Numbered from the stretch's first letter, positions 7,090-15,655 are shown. The stretch is 43,772 nucleotides of DNA from Verrucomicrobiota bacterium (GCA_016871805.1 VHCG01000034.1:1-43772); one strand, 5' to 3'. Made by a program: numbers and translations. The notes: a model not told the origin generated them from the sequence alone.

Positions 7090-8940
7090 CTAACGGCGAC
7101 CCTGATCCCTCAGGAATCGCTCGGCCTGATCCCAGCAGTCGGCGCGGTTCGAGGGCGTGCCGAGGGTGTGTCCCCCGGAGGCCCACAGAGTCAGCCAGAC
7201 GGGGCGGTCGAGATCCCGGAGGGATTGTGCGAGCCTCCGGGACTGATCGGCCGATACCTGGTTGTCGTCGACGGTATGGCCCAGCCAGAGAGGACGGTGG
7301 ATCTTTCTGGGATCGACCCGCATCGCCTCGGAATCGGGTCGTTGCTCTCCACGGAGGAAGGATCGGTACACTCGTCGTTGTTGAGGGCTCGCCTCCGCTG
7401 GGGCCTGCCGGAGCCAGACGTCGAGGTTGAAGACCGCGTTGAGGCATGCCGCCGCATGGAAAGGGGTGTTGGGCTCGGTCAGTGACAACGCCGCCAGGAA
7501 GCCCCCGAAGCTGGCACCGCAGATCACGACCCGTTCCCGGTCGATGGCCTTGGAATCCAGCACCTGGCGGGTGGCGTCGATCAGATCCTGGGCCGCCTGT
7601 CGCCAGTGTCCGGCACCCTGTTCCTGATGCCGGCGACCGAACCCATCGGATCCCCTGTAGTTGACCCGGAGCACGGCCCAGCCCCGGCGGATCAGGAACT
7701 CCGCTTCCGGAGGATTTGCTGCGTAGTCCCGTTCCCAGGGTCCTCCATGGACCAGGACCGCCAGCGGTGGAGGGGTGGAATCGGTGGATCCTGGCATCGA
7801 GAGATAGCCGGTCCACCGGAGGTCATCCCGGGTGCAGCCTTCGAGCGGCGTGGCGGCTGGGTGTTGGGTCACCGGAATCCCCGGGATCGGGGCGAGCCGG
7901 GAATGGGGGCGGTTCTGGTCCGGGCGAGGAACGATCCAAGCCTCGCCCCCTCCGTCCGGCGCGGGTTTCCAGAAGAGTCCCGTCCGCCCTTCCTCCAGAA
8001 GGGCGACAGGGAACCCCAGGCTATCCGGAACCTGCGCCCACCGGGAATCCATCCATCGCGTCGTGGGCACCCGCTCCTCGGTCACCAGTGCCACGAGCGT
8101 GTCCCGGTCCACAATCGCACGACCCTCGACATCAAAATCCGGGTTGGAGACCACGAGCCGGGGTGGTTCGTCCGAACCCAGCCTGAGCTCATGGACCCCG
8201 CGGGTGTTCCGTCCCATCCGAGCCGCGAACCAGACCTTGGAGCCGTCGGCCGACACCGCGAGCCAGCGGGGTGTGTCGTGCTGGAGATCCAAGGTCAGCC
8301 GGACCTGGCCCTTGGACCGGGATCCTTCCGGAAATTCGAGAACCCGCTGTTGGGTCCCGCGCCGTTCGAGGGCCAGCTGAACCTGCCCGCCGGCATCGGT
8401 CATCCACGTGGCCACGTGACCGGGATTTCGGGTCAGGCGCTCCGGCTCCGTGGCGGACATCGAAACGCGGAACACCTCTAAGCGCCCGGAGGAGAAGAGG
8501 CCTTGGTTGCGGCGCCTGGAATCTCCTTCCAGCAGGACTGCGTCGGGAAGCGGTGGGTTCGGACGCAGGATCCGGATCCAGTCGACCGATCCAGGGGGCT
8601 GCCACGGGGTGGCGTCCCCCACGGGGTGGGCCAAATGCGTCCAGGTGGGTGGGTGCTGGCTTGAGTCGACCCACACCACGGAGTTCGAGCCCAGCCAGGT
8701 GAATTCCGAGATCCTGCCGGGGATGATCCGAGGCGGGGTGCAGGGTTCCAGGACCGACCAGCAGGCCCAGCCTGGAGTGGGCGTTGAGACGAGGCCGCCG
8801 ATCCAGCGGCCGTCCGGACTGGGCTGGAGCTGGGAGATCCAGGGACGACGGAATGGGTCGACCTCTGCGGGCGAGACCTCGGCCTGCAGCGTCGCTGCAA
8901 GCGCGAGCACTCCGAGGCCCAGGGTGATCGCCGATCGCAC
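7090..8940 (-). CDS. Secreted S9-family (prolyl oligopeptidase-like) peptidase
   Basis: About 616 residues from a GTG at 8940. That start gives a clean signal peptide (RSAITLGLGVLALAATLQA); the longer frame to 9183 would overlap the divergent acyltransferase gene. An N-terminal beta-propeller-like region (about 20-360) is followed by an alpha/beta hydrolase domain. The catalytic elements are the oxyanion-hole HGGP, the nucleophile in GASFGG (Ser477), Asp558 in HTVDDNQV and His591 in GGHTLG. These are the S9 DPP/acylaminoacyl-peptidase type. It probably trims small peptides in the periplasm. It sits upstream of the ars operon in the same direction but is separated by a hairpin, so it is probably a separate unit. 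The start is uncertain because no good ribosome site is visible. Confidence 0.85.
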   Translation of the reverse strand: MRSAITLGLGVLALAATLQAEVSPAEVDPFRRPWISQLQPSPDGRWIGGLVSTPTPGWACWSVLEPCTPPRIIPGRISEFTWLGSNSVVWVDSSQHPPTWTHLAHPVGDATPWQPPGSVDWIRILRPNPPLPDAVLLEGDSRRRNQGLFSSGRLEVFRVSMSATEPERLTRNPGHVATWMTDAGGQVQLALERRGTQQRVLEFPEGSRSKGQVRLTLDLQHDTPRWLAVSADGSKVWFAARMGRNTRGVHELRLGSDEPPRLVVSNPDFDVEGRAIVDRDTLVALVTEERVPTTRWMDSRWAQVPDSLGFPVALLEEGRTGLFWKPAPDGGGEAWIVPRPDQNRPHSRLAPIPGIPVTQHPAATPLEGCTRDDLRWTGYLSMPGSTDSTPPPLAVLVHGGPWERDYAANPPEAEFLIRRGWAVLRVNYRGSDGFGRRHQEQGAGHWRQAAQDLIDATRQVLDSKAIDRERVVICGASFGGFLAALSLTEPNTPFHAAACLNAVFNLDVWLRQAPAEASPQQRRVYRSFLRGEQRPDSEAMRVDPRKIHRPLWLGHTVDDNQVSADQSRRLAQSLRDLDRPVWLTLWASGGHTLGTPSNRADCWDQAERFLRDQGRR

Positions 8941-9040
8941 GCGGGGATCAGAACGTGGTGACGCTCGTTTGGGAATCCTTCCCTCCACGGGGGGAATTCC
9001 ACTCGACGCATCCGCTGGGTGCCGCCCATCCTTTGCGATA

Positions 9041-10798
9041 GTGGACCGAACCCCCGCGACGCCTCCCCAACGCCGACACGATCTCGATGCGCTCCGGGCG
9101 TTCGCGATGCTGCTGGGGGTGGTCTTCCACGCCTCTCTCCCGTTCGCCACGACGGGCTGGATGGTGAGCGACTGGAAGCGCAACGAGGCGTTGCTGGGCT
9201 TCGTCGGCTGGGTCCACGGCTTCCGGATGCCGCTGTTTATCTACGTCAGCGGCTATTTCACGATGATGCTCTGGCGGGGGCGAGGGCTGACGGCGCTGCT
9301 GAGGCAGCGGTTCCTCCGGGTGTTCCTGCCGCTGCTCGCAGGGGTCGTCACCGTTCTTCCCATCCAGGACTGGTGTGTGGGCTGGGCGCGCAGTCGGGCC
9401 CAGGCGCAGGACGCGATTCGGTTCTCCCAACCGGGGGTCCGTTCCGAGGTGGTCGAGGCCATCCGAAAGGGAGATCTGGTCCGCCTCCGTGAGCTCCTCG
9501 AATCGGGAGCCGATCCCAACGAGGTGGATCCGGAGATCCGGGATCCGGCGCTGTCATGGGCCTCCCACTACAACAACCCCGAGGCGGTCCGACTGCTCCT
9601 CGACAAGGGCGCTGAGGTCAACAAGCCGAGTGCCGGCGGCCATCGTGCCCTGCATTCGGCGGCCTTCTTCGCCCATCCCGAGGTGCTGCAGATCCTCATC
9701 GAGCGTGGGGCGGAGGTCCGGGTGAAGGACAACTCGGGTTCGACCCCGTTGGAGGCCACGCGCGGGAGTTGGTCCGACGTTCGGGGCATCGCCCAGTTCC
9801 TGCGGATCCCCGTCCCGGCGGATGAGACGACGTTTCGACAGCGTCGAGAGCTATGCCGGCAACAGCTCTCCCGGAATGGGGCGGGTCATCCTGACGAAAC
9901 GAAGGCATCGGGCGGATCGGTATCGCCCGGAGTCCAGGAGGATCTCCTCACGGCGAGTCGACGGGCCTATCGAGACTTTCTGGCCTCCGAGCAATTCGAG
10001 GTGAAGGGGTCCGCTCGCATCTCCGGCGGGGATGGCTCGAAACGATGGCATCTGGTCCTGGGGTCCATCTTCGACCACCTGTGGTTCCTCTGGTTCCTCT
10101 GTTGGCTGGTCGGCTTCTTTGCGCTGGCGGTGTCGGTGTGGGGGCGGCTGGGTCTGCCTCGGATTCCCCACGCCTGGCTTTTGTCCCCGGCCTGGCCGCT
10201 GGTCCTGGTGCCAATCACTCTGACTCCCCAGCTTTGGATGGCGCCGTTCGGACCGAACTTTGGACCGGACACGCCCGTTGGGCTGATCCCGCAGCCGCAT
10301 CTTGTGGTCTACTACGGCATCTTCTTCGCGGTCGGCGCCCTCTACTTCGAGTCCAGGGATGTGGAGGGTCGGCTGGGGCGAGGCTGGGTCTGGCTGCTGG
10401 TTGGGGCGAACGCAGTGCTGTTCCCGCTTGGATTGGCCACCATGGAGCAACATCCAATCGTGTCCGGGGTCTCCCAGATCCTCTTCGCCTGGATGATGTG
10501 CTTTGGGTCCATGGGGCTCTTCCGCCGCTACCTCAGTGGGGAGAATCCGGCGATCCGCTACCTCGCGGACTCCGCCTACTGGCTCTACATCATGCACCAT
10601 CCGCTGGTCGCCTTGTTTCAGTCCCTAATCCGTCCGTGGGATCTGTCACCGATGCTCAAGTGGCTGATCCTGAGCGCCTCGTTGATCGGCGTTCTTCTCG
10701 TCTCCTACCACTACCTGGTCCGAGGCACCTGGATCGGCTGGCTGCTGAACGGCCGGCGGATTCAGAGAGGTGGAAAGCCCGCATCGACCGCTGGGTGA
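9041..10798 (+). CDS. Acyltransferase-3 family membrane protein with inserted ankyrin repeats
   Basis: 585 residues from the GTG at 9041, the start that places LDALRAFAMLLGVVFHASLPF at the usual N-terminal position of acyltransferase-3 (OpgC/OafA-like) proteins. The conserved His of the first membrane helix is present. Membrane segments run from about 17 to 120, then an extramembrane insert of about 200 residues. Of this, 130-245 reads as ankyrin repeats (LLESGADPNEVD, VRLLLDKGAEVNKP, LQILIERGAEVRVKD). Further membrane helices follow from about 336 to 575. Such enzymes O-acylate surface glycans or glucans. The ankyrin module may recruit a partner or substrate. The gene is divergent from the S9 peptidase and convergent with the heme protein. 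Confidence 0.85.
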   Translation: MDRTPATPPQRRHDLDALRAFAMLLGVVFHASLPFATTGWMVSDWKRNEALLGFVGWVHGFRMPLFIYVSGYFTMMLWRGRGLTALLRQRFLRVFLPLLAGVVTVLPIQDWCVGWARSRAQAQDAIRFSQPGVRSEVVEAIRKGDLVRLRELLESGADPNEVDPEIRDPALSWASHYNNPEAVRLLLDKGAEVNKPSAGGHRALHSAAFFAHPEVLQILIERGAEVRVKDNSGSTPLEATRGSWSDVRGIAQFLRIPVPADETTFRQRRELCRQQLSRNGAGHPDETKASGGSVSPGVQEDLLTASRRAYRDFLASEQFEVKGSARISGGDGSKRWHLVLGSIFDHLWFLWFLCWLVGFFALAVSVWGRLGLPRIPHAWLLSPAWPLVLVPITLTPQLWMAPFGPNFGPDTPVGLIPQPHLVVYYGIFFAVGALYFESRDVEGRLGRGWVWLLVGANAVLFPLGLATMEQHPIVSGVSQILFAWMMCFGSMGLFRRYLSGENPAIRYLADSAYWLYIMHHPLVALFQSLIRPWDLSPMLKWLILSASLIGVLLVSYHYLVRGTWIGWLLNGRRIQRGGKPASTAG

Positions 10799-10803
10799 AG
10801 GAT

Positions 10804-13800
10804 TCAGGGCGTGCTACCCTCAAGGGATTCGAGGAACGCGAGAAGGTCCCGCATCGTGTCGACCGAAAGGGATCCCTCCAACCCTTCGGGCATGAGCGAT
10901 TGCGAACCGATCCCAAGCGACTGGACCTCGTTCCTTGGGATGCGTCGGAGTGAGTGGTCGGCCAGGCGGAGCTCGACCGCCAGTTCCGTTTCCTGGTGCA
11001 GGACACCCGTATCCCGTTCGCCATCCCGGTGCACGACCTCGATCGGCTCGTAGCCGCGGGCGTAGGACGCGCTGGGAAACAGGATGGATTCGAGCAGGTC
11101 GCGTCGGGTTCGGACCTCCCCGATGGTCGAGAGGTCGGGTCCGAGGGTTCCACCTTCGCCGGCGATCCGGTGGCACAGGGCGCATCCGGATCGGGTATCG
11201 TGGAAGACCCGGCGTCCCGCCTCGGGATCCCCGCCAGTGAGGGATGGCGTCCGCGCTTTGTAGCGTTCCTCTGTCCCGCTTTGACGGGAGTGGAGGCGGG
11301 TCAGCATGGGGGTGAGTGCCTTCCAGGTGGAGGGACCCGCGGCGATGGCGATCCGTTCCAGGACCCCCACCGAAAGCGCATCACGGCCCGGGGACCGGTC
11401 GAGCGCAGCGGCGAGGTCGAGTGCTGTCGCATCGCCCAGCGGGCGCTCGAATGCCGGCAGCAACTGGGTCAATTCCACTCCGTTGGCCTGGGCGACGACT
11501 TCGGTCCGGAGCCACAGCTGATCGGAGGTTCCGGGAACCTGTCCGAGAAGCCGGGCTGCCTGGAGTCGGAGCATTGCGTGGGTGGTCGCGGGTTGGCGGG
11601 CGACCTCGACCACCATCGAATGGATGGGGTCCGGGAGCGGCGCGCCAGTGCTGAGGGTGTCGGCGGCACGGAGGCGGACTGCTGGGGCTCGATCGGGGTT
11701 CAGGGCCACCCGGGTGATCGACTCGTTCCAGAGATGGGTCCGGGCGGCCCTGGCAAGGGACAGGCCCTCCATCAGGAGGGTGTCATCGGAACTGTCGAGC
11801 GTGGTCCGGATCAGTCCCTGCCAATCCTTCAACGCCTTGGGTTGCCCATCCTGGGCCCAGACCTGGAGCACGAGGCGACGGCGGTCCGGGGTGGTGGAGG
11901 GTGAGGCGAGGGCAGCCGCGGCGACGGTGCGGACTGGCTCCTGGTTCCAGAGTCCCGAGAGAAGATGCCGCAACGAGGCCTGGCCCTCGGGATCGAGGTT
12001 CGAGGTCGTCAGCCATGATTGGAGTTGTCCCACGGCTTCCTGGACCCATTGGGGGCGGCGGGCGATGGCGTCCACCGCGCGTTGGCGGACCCGGGTGTCC
12101 GGATCTGCGAGGAGCAGCCGGGCCTGGTCTGGGCGGAGACCTTTCCCGGTCTTCTGATCCAGCGCGATGAGGGCTCCGCGACGCGCCGCGGGGGAGGGGC
12201 GACGAAGTCCATCGGACAACGAGGGTTCATCGCCGGACTGGATCAGGGCGTCGATCAGGGCGTGCTCGAGGAAGCGATCGGTGGCGCGGTCGAGTTCGTC
12301 GAGGACCGCGGGCACGCACTCGACGTTGCCAAGACGCGATAGGGCCGATGCGCTTTCCCTGCGTTCGGCGGGAGATTCGGAGCGGAGGGTGTGGAGGAGT
12401 TCTGGAAGGCTGGCGGCGTCGCGGTCACTTCCAACGGTTCGTTCCACCGCGAGTCGGACCTCGAGGGACAGGTCCCTGAATCCCTGTCGGATCACCCCGT
12501 GCGCCTCCGGGGTGCGGTGTCGGGCAAGGGCCCAGAGGGCTCGGATCCGGACCTCGGGGTTGGTGGATTGCGTCAATACCGCTCGCAGGGTCCCCAAAGA
12601 CTCCGGGTTGGGGCGGCCGAGGAGCTCGACGGCCCGGTCCTGGACTGCAGGTCGTGGATCCGCAAGACGGGCTGCGAGGGTGGTCGGTGGGGCAGCGTTC
12701 CAGTCCAGAGCCCGCCCCCTGGGATCCTGGACCACGGCACCTTCCCTCCGGATCCGGTAGATGGCTCCTAGACGTTCGGGTTTGGCGACCTGGGCGCTGG
12801 GACACCCATTGACGAACCAGCCGCCGGTGTCGATGACCAGCAGGCTGCCATCGGCGTCTTCGATGACGTCGCAGGCCCGGAAATCCGGATTGGAGGATTC
12901 GAGGAACGGGATCTGACGGGCTTTGAAGGTGGCTCCGTCGCGTTCGAGGACGATCTGGTCAATGCGATGGGTGTTGTAGAACGAGATGAAGTAGGTGTCG
13001 CGGTAGGCACTTCCGAAGGCATCGGACCGGTATCGGGCAATTGAGGAGGGGGCGACCAGGCCGTATCGGATGAGGGCCGGCATGAGAGGCCCGGTCTGCT
13101 GGAATTCATTGATCCAGGCGTCGACTCGTCGCGGGTACACCCCGTTGAGGATGTAATGGACGAGGGCGTCGTGCCGGGCCTCGTCGGGATTGTACCAGGT
13201 CATGATCCCGAGCATCTCGCCGGTTGGGGTGAAGGCGACCTCGATGGGATTGTAGGTGCCACCGCCGCAGAAGGTTTCCAGCTGGGAGCCATCGGGATCG
13301 CACAGGAACACCCGGGCGGCAGTTCCCTTGTGGAGGACCTGTCCCTGACGGTCCTTGATCTCATGTCCGAGTGGGGCGTCGGTGAACGCCAGTCGACCGT
13401 CGGGAGTGAGGAAGGGTCCGTGGATGTCGCCGGCGTGCCCCAGCGACCGGAAGGTCCCGACGATCGGGTCCCGTCGATCCGCAACCCCATCGCCATTGGT
13501 GTCCTCCAGACGCCACAGGTACGGGGGGCTGGTTACGTAGACGGCTCCTTGGTGCCACAGCACTCCGGCCGGGAAGGTCATCTGGTCGGCGAACACCGTC
13601 TTGCGATCAAACCGTCCGTCGCCGTCGGAGTCTTCGAGCCGGCTGATGAAGTTGGGTCGTTCCCGAAGCATCCCGGCTTCATCGAGATTCTTCCCGGCAC
13701 TTTCGCAGACGTAGAGGCGCCCGTCTGGGTCGAACCCACCCAGCATGGGGTATTTCACGAAGGGGGAATCGGCAACGGTTTCGACACTGAATCCATTGGG

Positions 13801-13905
13801 CACGCGGATGGCGGAGAGATCCGAGGCCTCCGGGGCAGTAGGGAGGCTCCCCAGCAGGACTCCCATCAGGAGCTGACCCACGATTCGGGGACAGGTCCTT
13901 CGCAT
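10804..13905 (-). CDS. PVC-type heme-binding protein: propeller, HEAT repeats and cytochrome c
   Basis: 1033 residues from the ATG at 13905. After a signal peptide (LLMGVLLGSLPTAPEA) comes a beta-propeller related to PQQ-dependent sugar dehydrogenases (about 30-430) with calcium-loop-like DSDGDGRFD and DTNGDGVAD. Then follows a long HEAT-like repeat region (about 460-870) and a C-terminal cytochrome c domain with CALCH (Cys908, Cys911, His912) and a following GPDL segment. This is the large PVC membrane-bound dehydrogenase-type architecture. It is presumed to pass electrons in the periplasm; the substrate is unknown. The first ten codons after the ATG coincide with a copy of the local GGGGACAGGTC repeat, so translation may really begin a little downstream (a GTG 8 codons in, or the Met at residue 14). 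Confidence 0.9.
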   Translation of the reverse strand: MRRTCPRIVGQLLMGVLLGSLPTAPEASDLSAIRVPNGFSVETVADSPFVKYPMLGGFDPDGRLYVCESAGKNLDEAGMLRERPNFISRLEDSDGDGRFDRKTVFADQMTFPAGVLWHQGAVYVTSPPYLWRLEDTNGDGVADRRDPIVGTFRSLGHAGDIHGPFLTPDGRLAFTDAPLGHEIKDRQGQVLHKGTAARVFLCDPDGSQLETFCGGGTYNPIEVAFTPTGEMLGIMTWYNPDEARHDALVHYILNGVYPRRVDAWINEFQQTGPLMPALIRYGLVAPSSIARYRSDAFGSAYRDTYFISFYNTHRIDQIVLERDGATFKARQIPFLESSNPDFRACDVIEDADGSLLVIDTGGWFVNGCPSAQVAKPERLGAIYRIRREGAVVQDPRGRALDWNAAPPTTLAARLADPRPAVQDRAVELLGRPNPESLGTLRAVLTQSTNPEVRIRALWALARHRTPEAHGVIRQGFRDLSLEVRLAVERTVGSDRDAASLPELLHTLRSESPAERRESASALSRLGNVECVPAVLDELDRATDRFLEHALIDALIQSGDEPSLSDGLRRPSPAARRGALIALDQKTGKGLRPDQARLLLADPDTRVRQRAVDAIARRPQWVQEAVGQLQSWLTTSNLDPEGQASLRHLLSGLWNQEPVRTVAAAALASPSTTPDRRRLVLQVWAQDGQPKALKDWQGLIRTTLDSSDDTLLMEGLSLARAARTHLWNESITRVALNPDRAPAVRLRAADTLSTGAPLPDPIHSMVVEVARQPATTHAMLRLQAARLLGQVPGTSDQLWLRTEVVAQANGVELTQLLPAFERPLGDATALDLAAALDRSPGRDALSVGVLERIAIAAGPSTWKALTPMLTRLHSRQSGTEERYKARTPSLTGGDPEAGRRVFHDTRSGCALCHRIAGEGGTLGPDLSTIGEVRTRRDLLESILFPSASYARGYEPIEVVHRDGERDTGVLHQETELAVELRLADHSLRRIPRNEVQSLGIGSQSLMPEGLEGSLSVDTMRDLLAFLESLEGSTP

Positions 13906-14440
13906 GGGGGACAGGTCATCAGTTAGACCGAGGGTAATGGCTTGGGGCCAGGTCCTTGTGTTGAGGGTCAGGCACTTACGGATGGAATTGGGTTCTTCGG
14001 ATGGGGCCAGGTCCTTAGTCATGCCCTTATGGGTGACGGTTTGGGGCCAGGTCATGGGTCAGGGTTCCGGTTGAACAGGGCTTGCCGTCTGAGGACGGGT
14101 CATGGGTGTCGTTTGGGGACAGGCCCTTTAGGCGAGGGCCAGGTCATTGGTTGGACCGAGGATAATGGCTTGGGGCCAGGTCCTTGTTTTGAGGGTCAGG
14201 CACTTACGGATGGAATTGAGCTGTGCTGGGTGGTTTCCGGGCCAGGTCCTTGGATGGAAGGTGCCACTTGGGGACAGACCCTTGAGGTAGCGGCTGAGCG
14301 GTTAAGGGAACGGGTATAGGACGTCACGGGAGGATGTCCCGGAGACTTTCACCCGGAGGTGGGGAGGTCCAACACGGATCCGTCCCGGACTGGGAAGTAC
14401 GCCGGACGGGGGTAGGTCGTGGCTTGGGGCCGGGTCATCC
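13887..14440. repeat. Cluster of GGGG(A/C)CAGGTC short repeats, left block
   Basis: This block holds at least eleven plus-strand copies of a degenerate motif GGGG(A/C)CAGGTC(C/A)TT. They start at about 13887, 13906, 13944, 14003, 14043, 14115 (variant GGCCC), 14136, 14172, 14239, 14270 (variant AGACC), 14408 (weaker) and 14426. Related words GAGGGTCAGGCACTTA occur at 13961 and 14189. Apart from the repeats and the 5' end of the heme-protein gene, no gene is seen between 13906 and 14482. The motif resembles repeats that I associate with IS200/RAYT-type mobile families in other bacteria, but no transposase is present here. Confidence 0.75.
13912..14218 (+). repeat. 79-bp direct duplication at 228-bp spacing
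   Basis: 13912-13990 and 14140-14218 match at 74 of 79 positions, offset by exactly 228 bp. Four of the five differences are transitions. Each copy contains one GGGGCCAGGTCCTTG core and one GAGGGTCAGGCACTTACGG element. The duplicated unit is larger than the core motif and points to a local duplication or slippage event. Confidence 0.85.
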
Positions 14441-14482
14441 ATTGCGGATCATGCCGGTGATCGCCATTCCGCCCGTTCCGTC

Positions 14483-14875
14483 CTACCGGCCTGTGCCTCG
14501 GCAGAATACCTGGTTGAAGCCAGCGAGGTCTCTCAGGACTTCATCCGTGTGGACGAGCGTCAACTCGAGTTCAGCTGCGGTGGCCGCGATGATCCGGTCT
14601 GCCGGATCCCCGTGTGGCCATTCCCAGAGAGCCGCCCTTCGGGCGATGGATGCCGACAGAGGCTGCACGGTCAGGCCGCTCAAGGAGTCTTCCATCCATT
14701 CATCGGGGTTCGAGACCGGCAGACCCCGGTGGCGCCACTTATAGAGAATCTCCGCGATGCTGATCGACGCGAGGTGCCACTCTGTGACCCCGGTAAGAGT
14801 CTTCCTCAGGGCAGCTGACATGGGCAGCCGGTGGTACCTTCGGAACCACACTCCGGAATCGAGCAGGGCGCGCAC
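14483..14875 (-). CDS. PIN-domain toxin (VapC-like)
   Basis: A 130-residue PIN-domain ribonuclease starting with GTG at 14875. The acidic metal-binding residues are in place: Asp6 (LLDSGVW), Glu42 (ISIAEILYK), Asp93 (GDPADRIIAATA) and Asp111 (VHTDEVL). VapC-type toxins cleave tRNA or rRNA when freed from their antitoxin; the target here is unknown. The gene lies three bases after the antitoxin stop, so the two are co-transcribed. It sits inside the repeat cluster, which is consistent with horizontal acquisition. Confidence 0.88.
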   Translation of the reverse strand: MRALLDSGVWFRRYHRLPMSAALRKTLTGVTEWHLASISIAEILYKWRHRGLPVSNPDEWMEDSLSGLTVQPLSASIARRAALWEWPHGDPADRIIAATAAELELTLVHTDEVLRDLAGFNQVFCRGTGR

Positions 14876-14878
14876 GGT

Positions 14879-15097
14879 TCACCAAACCGGGAAGGCCGGC
14901 TGATCCAGGTTGATCCCGCGGATCCGGCGAGCGTCAACATAGGCTCTCCGGGCAACGGACGGCTTCGGACGTGCCGGACGGCGGAGCACCACCAACCGCC
15001 AGCAACCTTCGCCCTCCGGCTCATAGACGACTGCAGAGCCCGGAGGCACCCCCGGGGGTAGGGTCACTCTTCTTTTGGAATCGACGAGGTAGGTCAC
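14879..15097 (-). CDS. AbrB/MazE-like antitoxin
   Basis: A 72-residue protein starting with GTG at 15097. The N-terminus (VDSKRRVTLPPGVPPGSAVVYEPEG) has the swapped-hairpin AbrB/SpoVT pattern, where a lysine/arginine-rich strand precedes a proline turn. It binds DNA as a dimer. The C-terminal 30 residues (RRAYVDARRIRGINLDQPAFPVW) would wrap the PIN toxin. The order antitoxin-toxin and the 3-bp spacing are typical of type II modules. Two palindromes just upstream of the start are probable autoregulatory operators. Confidence 0.83.
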   Translation of the reverse strand: MTYLVDSKRRVTLPPGVPPGSAVVYEPEGEGCWRLVVLRRPARPKPSVARRAYVDARRIRGINLDQPAFPVW

Positions 15098-15111
15098 TTA
15101 CTTAGCAAAGC

Positions 15112-15154
15112 GTGGGAATATCCCACTGTCAAAACCTACGTGGGGCTCTCCCAC
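15112..15154. promoter_or_regulatory. Two palindromes upstream of the toxin-antitoxin operon
   Basis: GTGGGA-ATA-TCCCAC (15112-15126) and GTGGG-GCTCT-CCCAC (15140-15154) share the half-site GTGGG. Their centres are 28 bp apart, and the nearer one begins 14 bp upstream of the antitoxin GTG. Position and symmetry fit operators for an AbrB-type antitoxin repressor. The promoter itself is not clearly visible. Confidence 0.6.
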
Positions 15155-15199
15155 AGGTCACGCTTTTCGAGTTTCATAAACCGAAATGGGTGATGTTTC

Positions 15200-15304
15200 G
15201 GGGGCAGGTCATCTATCCCGCCTTGGCGTGGTGCTCTGGCTCACCGAATCACCGATTCGGTCACTGGTTTGGGGACAGGTCCTCGAGATGGAGGGTCAGG
15301 TCAT
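15200..15304 (+). repeat. GGGG(A/C)CAGGTC repeats, right block
   Basis: Three more plus-strand copies of the same short motif occur at about 15200 (GGGGGCAGGTCATC), 15271 (GGGGACAGGTCCT) and 15293 (GGGTCAGGTCAT). They sit on the other side of the toxin-antitoxin pair, so the pair is bracketed by the repeat family. Confidence 0.7.
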
Positions 15305-15307
15305 GAG

Positions 15308-15321
15308 CGGGCGTCAGCCCG
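15308..15321. repeat. Small perfect hairpin
   Basis: CGGGC (15308-15312) pairs with GCCCG (15317-15321) around a GTCA loop, a few bases after the last right-block repeat. It resembles a minimal REP-type hairpin. No other function is suggested. Confidence 0.4.
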
Positions 15322-15375
15322 TCGGCCTTGCTCTGCGGTCCTGAGCTTCGGGCAACGCGCAACGTCGTGTTGCCG

Positions 15376-15446
15376 GTTTCGACAGTTCGCCAATACATAT
15401 CGAAAAATCTCAGTTCAATCGACACGTTGGATTGACCTGTCGAAAC
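15376..15446. repeat. 10-bp inverted repeat GTTTCGACAG with 51-bp spacer
   Basis: GTTTCGACAG (15376-15385) is repeated perfectly in inverse orientation at 15437-15446. The spacer of 51 bp is relatively AT-rich (ACATATCGAAAAATC) compared with the surroundings. The remainder of 15155-15692 has no gene that I can support. The pair may be the end repeats or recombinase site of a small element, or a regulatory stem. Confidence 0.45.
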
Positions 15447-15628
15447 GCCCCCATCGCCCCAACGACTGCGAACCTGTACGCGTGATCGGAGTAGGCCCCG
15501 CTGAAGGCAATGGGGGACTGGGGGCGAAGCTGTGGGCGTACTCCTGTTCCCGGGAGTCGATGAGGTCATGCATTGCTCCGGTCACCGGCGCCCCTGTGCT
15601 GTGATTTGCAGGGATCCTTGAACGGACC

Positions 15629-15655
15629 AAGGACCTGTCCCTAATCCCCCTAATC
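15629..15655 (-). repeat. Minus-strand copy of the GGGACAGGTCCTT repeat
   Basis: The complement of 15629-15641 reads GGGACAGGTCCTT, preceded on the minus strand by a doubled GGGGATTAG-like word. It is the only clearly inverted member of the family here and forms the right end of the repeat island, just before the Sel1 gene. Confidence 0.65.

Noticed and set aside
15269..15604. Small open frames between the toxin-antitoxin pair and the Sel1 gene
   Set aside because: No recognisable domain, and they run across repeat sequence.
13887..15641. CRISPR array
   Set aside because: The short repeats are degenerate and unevenly spaced, with no uniform spacers and no cas genes.
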